64,000 nt of DNA, from NCBI GenBank assembly GCA_910578465.1, contig CAJTPW010000006.1, positions 62,001-126,000 on the forward strand, given 5' to 3'. The notes under the pieces were generated by a model. It made no database searches. It was not told the origin of the DNA and worked only from the letters and a program-made list of their open reading frames with translations. A program made the translations under genes and the position numbers. Below, one piece after another: positions 60,352-64,000 of the stretch. Each line of letters begins with the position of its first letter. Positions within the stretch are counted from its first letter, which is position 1. Source of the stretch: an uncultured Vampirovibrio sp. GTDB lineage: Bacteria; Cyanobacteriota; Vampirovibrionia; Gastranaerophilales; Gastranaerophilaceae.

Positions 60352-61713
60352 ATGTTTCCCTTGAAAACAGCCTTCATAAGCCCTCATCTTGCGGGCGAAG
60401 CTGTAGCCCTGCGGCTGAAACTGCCGCTTCGGCTCTCTTGTTGGCTGCCAAAGGATATATTATCTTTACTTTTGGCTATCATAGGTATAACTGTAACATC
60501 GGGTGTATGCTATTTGACTTTAGGTCAGGCACATCCGATTTTTGCATATGAAGACAGTTACACAGCTTTTAGAAGCAAAGCCGAAATTTTAACCAAAGCT
60601 GAAATCGAGCAAAGAGAGCTTGAAGAATGGAACAGCCGCACAAACTATAAATACAGAGGCCAGCTGATTTCCCGTCCTGCAAAAGGTGTGGCCCATATAA
60701 AAATGACAAAATGGGTGAACAACAGGCCTGTTAAAATCAACATTGTGGAGATTAACCAAAAAGCAAATTCAAAGCTTCAAATAAAGCCAAAAACCGCATC
60801 AGAAGATGTTTTAAACAGGCGCGCCACGATAAGAAATATTGCAAAGACTGAAAACTCTATCCTTGCAATAAACGGCGGATATTTTAAGCCGCAGACAGGC
60901 GTTCCGCTTGGCACTTTGGTTATCGATAAAAATGTTTTAACAGGACCCATCTACAATAGGGTTGCCCTTGGAATTAATTCCGACAACACGTTTTCAATGG
61001 ATAAAAGTACGATTGATATTACATTAAAGGCTAAAAAGCTTGAAATCAAAGCTGATAACATCAACCAGCCGCGAATGCTTTCAACCTATACCCTTGTTTA
61101 TACCGAAAAATGGGGCAAAATGAGCCCGCCTGCGCCAAAATATGGTATAGCAATTGCGATACAAGACGGGAAAATTTTGGAGCACGGTTTTGGTAGTGTT
61201 GAAATCCCGAAAGGGGGCTATGCGGTTGTTGGACCGAAACAAAAGCTGGAGCCGCTTTTAAGTGCTAAAAATATCAAAATTGATATAAAAATGTCCGAAA
61301 CTTTTGCAAACAGCGATCATATTATAGGTGGAGGCCCGTATCTGGTGAAAAACGGGCAGATGTATGTTGATATTAAAGAACAAAAATTCGGTGCCATAAA
61401 CGGTAAAAACCCGCGTACTGCAATAGGTTACACGGAAAATAACGAGCTCATAATTGTGACGGTGGATGGCAGGGAGGAAACCTCTGTCGGGATGACGCTT
61501 TGGGAAATTTCAAAGCTGATGAAGGATTTAGGCTGCAAATACGCTATGAACCTTGATGGGGGCGGCTCCAGCGTGATTTATGTAAAAGGCAAAATTGAAA
61601 ATACGCCCGCATACAGAGAAGGCATTGCCATTTCAAACGCCATTGTCGTAAACGAAACCTCCGACGAAACCGCCGACACCATTGCAAACACAGGAAATAA
61701 CCGGTATCAATAA
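60352..61713 (+). CDS. Phosphodiester glycosidase family (NAGPA-like) exported protein
   Basis: The C-terminal 320 residues follow the phosphodiester glycosidase (DUF2233/NAGPA) pattern: ILAINGGYFKPQTGVPLGTLV near residue 180, NRVALGI, ADHIIGGGPYL-type NSDHIIGGGPYLVKNG, NPRTAIGYTENNELIIVTVDGR and the active-site ending MNLDGGGSSVIYV. The enzyme removes a sugar from a phosphodiester. A membrane segment (about residues 33-55) exports it. GGAG lies seven bases upstream of the ATG. The first 30 residues are basic and unusual; a later start is possible. Confidence 0.88.
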   Translation: MFPLKTAFISPHLAGEAVALRLKLPLRLSCWLPKDILSLLLAIIGITVTSGVCYLTLGQAHPIFAYEDSYTAFRSKAEILTKAEIEQRELEEWNSRTNYKYRGQLISRPAKGVAHIKMTKWVNNRPVKINIVEINQKANSKLQIKPKTASEDVLNRRATIRNIAKTENSILAINGGYFKPQTGVPLGTLVIDKNVLTGPIYNRVALGINSDNTFSMDKSTIDITLKAKKLEIKADNINQPRMLSTYTLVYTEKWGKMSPPAPKYGIAIAIQDGKILEHGFGSVEIPKGGYAVVGPKQKLEPLLSAKNIKIDIKMSETFANSDHIIGGGPYLVKNGQMYVDIKEQKFGAINGKNPRTAIGYTENNELIIVTVDGREETSVGMTLWEISKLMKDLGCKYAMNLDGGGSSVIYVKGKIENTPAYREGIAISNAIVVNETSDETADTIANTGNNRYQ

Positions 61714-61714
61714 G

Positions 61715-61999
61715 CTACATAGCAATTACTTGTACATCATCTAGAGATGTTTTTTGCATGGCCTGCCATAAATCGTATTTCATTTGCATATTAAGCCAAA
61801 ATTCAGCATTCGAATTAAACGCTTTTGCAATTTTTAACGCCATAACGGGTGATATCGCGGTTTTTCCGTTTACAATATCGGATAAATTCTGCCTTGTTAT
61901 TCCCATTTTAAAGGCAGCTTCTTTAATTGTGAGCCCGAGAGGTTTAATGCAGTCTTCACCAAGGATAATCCCCGGGTGCGGCGGGTTAAACATATTCAT
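61715..61999 (-). CDS. higA: HigA-type antitoxin
   Basis: The 94-residue protein matches HigA: FNPPHPGIILGEDCIKPLGLTIKEAAFKMGITRQNLSDIVNGKTAISPVMALKIAKAF, then NAEFWLNMQMKYDLWQA. It binds and neutralises HigB and represses the operon. I use the ATG at 61999; a longer frame begins with an unrelated basic leader. It follows higB by 44 bases. The stop is one base from the convergent glycosidase stop. Confidence 0.93.
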   Translation of the reverse strand: MNMFNPPHPGIILGEDCIKPLGLTIKEAAFKMGITRQNLSDIVNGKTAISPVMALKIAKAFNSNAEFWLNMQMKYDLWQAMQKTSLDDVQVIAM

Positions 62000-62043
62000 A
62001 TTAAGTTTTTCTTTCCGTTCTGTTTTCAATACCAAGTCAAGAT

Positions 62044-62322
62044 TTAATGATAATCCTGATAATCAAGCACATAGGCGTCTTTGTCTTCAAACTTAAATGT
62101 TATTCGCCAGTTTCCGTTTACAGATACTGACCAATGGTCTTTTAAATCACCTTTTAGCGGGTGAAGTCCGAAACCCGGCAAATTCAAGGCTTTAACATTT
62201 GGGGCAGAGTCAATTGCAAAAAGGAGCCTTGAAATTTTTGCGCAATGTTCGGGCATTATTCCCGAAGCGTCGCCGTTTTGGAAGAATTTCTTTAAGCCTT
62301 TGTGCCTGAAGGATTTTATCAT
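62044..62322 (-). CDS. higB: HigB-type mRNA interferase toxin
   Basis: This 92-residue RelE-superfamily toxin begins IKSFRHKGLKKFF and has the HigB marks AKISRLLFAIDSA, GFGLHPLKGDLKDHWSVSVNGNWRITFKFED and ends in VLDYQDYH with the catalytic-type histidine. The toxin precedes the antitoxin, as usual for higBA. The ATG lies about ten bases after the -10 box and lacks a ribosome site, so translation is probably leaderless. Confidence 0.93.
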   Translation of the reverse strand: MIKSFRHKGLKKFFQNGDASGIMPEHCAKISRLLFAIDSAPNVKALNLPGFGLHPLKGDLKDHWSVSVNGNWRITFKFEDKDAYVLDYQDYH

Positions 62323-62332
62323 AATATATTTT

Positions 62333-62365
62333 ATTATATCATCATTTTGTCGCTTGTCAAGCGAC
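62333..62365 (-). promoter_or_regulatory. higBA promoter with palindromic operator
   Basis: On the minus strand TTGACA (complement of 62355-62360) and TATAAT (62333-62338) are spaced by 16 bases. The perfect inverted repeat GTCGCTT-GTC-AAGCGAC (62349-62365) overlaps the -35 box, a good site for HigA. Confidence 0.75.
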
Positions 62366-62416
62366 GGACGACAGTATATTGCAACTCAAATAATTAATTT
62401 TTTGTTAATAATTCTC

Positions 62417-62445
62417 TTGGAATTTTAATTTGAATGTAATATAGT
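62417..62445 (+). promoter_or_regulatory. groESL promoter
   Basis: TTGGAA (62417-62422) and TATAGT (62440-62445) have 17-base spacing. I see no CIRCE inverted repeat, so HrcA control at this promoter is not supported. Confidence 0.6.
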
Positions 62446-62486
62446 GCTATAAAACATGTAATTCAGGAAATTAGGAGGATATTATT

Positions 62487-62774
62487 ATGACACTTAAACC
62501 GTTAGGCGATAGAATCGTAATCAAAGTGATAGACGATGCCGAAAAAACACAGGGCGGAATTTTCATTCCAGATTCTGCAAAAGAAAAACCGCAAAAGGGC
62601 GAAGTTGTTGCTGTCGGCCCCGGTAAAACTTTAGATTCAGGCAGCAAGGAAGAAATGGAAGTAAAAATCGGCGATAGAGTTTTATATGCAAAATATTCAG
62701 GAACCGATGTAAAGGTTGAAAACGTTGAATATAAAATCCTTTCAGTAAAAGACGTATTAGCTGTTATTGAATAA
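62487..62774 (+). CDS. groES: Co-chaperonin GroES
   Basis: The 95-residue protein matches GroES: LKPLGDRIVIKVIDDAEKTQGGIFIPDSAKEKPQKGEVVAVGPG with the mobile loop (AEKTQGGIFIP) and SGTDVKVENVEYKILSVKDVLAVIE at the end. It caps the GroEL ring. AGGAGG lies eight to ten bases before the ATG. The gap to groEL is unusually long (173 bases) and holds the structured element. Confidence 0.97.
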   Translation: MTLKPLGDRIVIKVIDDAEKTQGGIFIPDSAKEKPQKGEVVAVGPGKTLDSGSKEEMEVKIGDRVLYAKYSGTDVKVENVEYKILSVKDVLAVIE

Positions 62775-62781
62775 ATAAGTC

Positions 62782-62898
62782 AGGTGCGAAGTTTTATGGT
62801 GAAAGGACCGTAAGAGAGGCTCGTGTAGGAACTATCAGGATGTTTGGACCTTCTCAAAAACGGGATCGCGTCCTTGAGGCATAAAACTATAAAGCGCC
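62782..62898 (+). ncRNA. Structured RNA-like element, copy B, between groES and groEL
   Basis: Second copy of the element at 1643-1768. Stems: GGTGC/GCGCC (outermost, one G-U), AGTTTTATG/CATAAAACT (62790-62798 with 62880-62888), AAGGAC/GTCCTT (62803-62808 with 62870-62875) and CCGT/ACGG. The conserved single-stranded parts are GGTGAA, AGAGGCT, ACTAT-AGGAT and GGGATCG-GTCC-TGAG. It lies within the groESL transcript, 49 bases before the groEL ATG, where it could control the GroES/GroEL ratio or mRNA processing. Confidence 0.65.
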
Positions 62899-62947
62899 GG
62901 TATTGAGTAAAAATAAACTTACAAAGGAAATAGGAGACAAAATATTA

Positions 62948-64000
62948 TGGCAAAGAAAATTATATTTGATACAGACGCCAGAGAAAGCCTTTTAAAGGGC
63001 GTAAACGAAGTGGCAAACGCCGTTAAAGTAACTCTCGGGCCTAAAGGCAGAAACGTTATTATCGGTAAAAAATACGGTTCACCGCAAATTGTAAACGACG
63101 GTGTGACCATTGCAAAAGAAATTGAACTTCAATGTCCGCTTGAAAATGCAGGCGCACAGCTTTTAAAAGATGTATCTTCAAAAACAAACGATGTTGCAGG
63201 GGACGGTACAACAACCGCTTCAGTTTTGGCTCAAGCCATCTTTAAAGAAGGCTTAAAGAACTTAACTGCAGGCGCAAACCCGATGGGTATCAAAAAAGGT
63301 ATTAATAAAGCGGTTGAAGAAGCAATTTCTGAAATTAAAAATATGTCAAAACCTGTTGATTCAAAAGAAATGAGAGCACAGGTTGCTTCAATTTCTGCAG
63401 GGAACAATGAATTTATCGGAAACTTGATTGCAGATTGTATGGAAGCTGTTGGTACAGACGGTGTTATAACTGTTGAAGAGTCTAAAACTTTCGGCACCGA
63501 TAAGAAAATTGTTGAAGGCATGCAGTTTGACAAAGGTTACATTTCACCTTACTTCATCACAGACCCTGAAAGAATGGAAGCGGTTTTAGAAGACGCTTAT
63601 GTTCTTTGTGTGAACAAAAAAATCAACCTTATTGCTGATCTTGTACCGATATTGGAACAGGTTGCACGTGATGGTAAATCACTTTTAATCATCGCAGAAG
63701 ACATTGAAGGTGAAGCTCTTGCAACGCTTGTTGTAAACACAATGAGAAAAGTATTAAGAGCAGTTGCTGTTAAGGCTCCAGGCTTTGGTGACAGAAGAAA
63801 AGCAATGCTTGAAGATATTGCAGTATTAACCGGCGGACAAATGTTCACCGAAGAACTCGGTATTAAGCTTGAAAACATCACCGTTCAAATGCTTGGTAAG
63901 GCAAGAAGAGTTGCTGTTACAAAAGATGAAACAACAATCGTTGTAGGTTCTGAAACAAAAGCTGCTGTTGAAGAAAGAGTTAAACTTCTTAAAAAACAAA
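62948..64000 (+). CDS. groEL: Chaperonin GroEL (partial, N-terminal 351 residues)
   Basis: The frame runs off the window end. Typical GroEL sequence is visible: TLGPKGRNVII near residue 30, the ATP-binding DGVTIAKEIEL and VAGDGTTTASVLAQAI, AGANPMGIKKGI, and the apical-domain GYISPYFITDPERM, LLIIAEDIEGEALATLVVN and VKAPGFGDRRKAMLEDIAVLTGG. AGGAG lies 11 bases before the ATG. It should assemble into the 14-mer folding chamber with GroES. Confidence 0.98.

Noticed and set aside
62323..62486. CIRCE operator upstream of groES
   Set aside because: The TTAGCACTC/GAGTGCTAA inverted repeat is absent; the palindrome present belongs to the higBA promoter.
1..64000. CRISPR arrays, rRNA genes, IS elements with transposase
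   Set aside because: I saw no regularly spaced direct repeats, no rRNA sequence and no transposase-like protein in the window.

Overview
The window is a low-GC bacterial chromosome segment with short intergenic gaps, GGAGG-type ribosome sites and the standard genetic code. The gene mix fits an uncultured, host-associated, fermentative bacterium: a pyruvate phosphate dikinase, a CoA-transferase pair, a membrane complex related to energy-converting hydrogenases, no respiratory chain genes, a giant glycine-rich pilin-like protein, and small orphan proteins with phenylalanine-glycine motifs near the N-terminus. My best guess is the Gastranaerophilales (Vampirovibrionia/Melainabacteria). This rests on gene content only; no rRNA is present to prove it.

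Layout. 1-3.5 kb: plsY (cut by the window edge), der, a structured RNA-like element, tcdA and a leaderless toxin-antitoxin pair. 3.5-12 kb: two sugar-type ABC permeases, a glycosyltransferase, a YibE/F membrane protein, ferritin, a secreted inactive M48-peptidase-like protein with a secreted partner, and both CoA-transferase subunits. 12.2-14.8 kb: an 866-residue pilin-like protein. 14.9-15.9 kb: small DNA-binding proteins and a 22-residue hydrophobic peptide locus resembling a type I toxin. 16.6-24 kb: a six-gene membrane complex (hyfB, C, E, F, G and a ferredoxin-small subunit fusion) whose large subunit lacks the nickel ligands, so it is an Ehr-like relative rather than a clear hydrogenase.

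25.15-41.8 kb is an accessory island at the 3' end of a tRNA-Ala(TGC) gene. The tRNA 3' end occurs three times (25153, 26373, 41729), marking two tandem elements: a 1.2 kb mini-element with one gene, and a 15.4 kb element with a tyrosine integrase. The larger one carries a nucleotidyltransferase plus SLATT membrane protein pair (CBASS-like), an Abi_2/HEPN gene, a decayed DUF3987 primase-helicase, and a unidirectional cluster of membrane, beta-repeat, WG-repeat and TPR proteins ending in a WYL regulator and facing a NERD protein. Three genes of the island are each broken by a single lesion. The WG/TPR/WYL cluster is the best candidate for an undescribed system.

42-64 kb is mostly chromosomal: a UvrD-like helicase with an embedded nuclease-like domain, a histidine kinase and response regulator pair, ppdK, hisH, a DapL-like aminotransferase, a PIF1-like helicase, a 636-residue repeat protein with a possible ADP-ribosyltransferase-like tail, hpf, a phosphodiester glycosidase, a leaderless higBA pair, and groES-groEL. 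A second copy of the structured element from 1.6 kb lies between groES and groEL, and short palindromic repeats are scattered through 50-60 kb.
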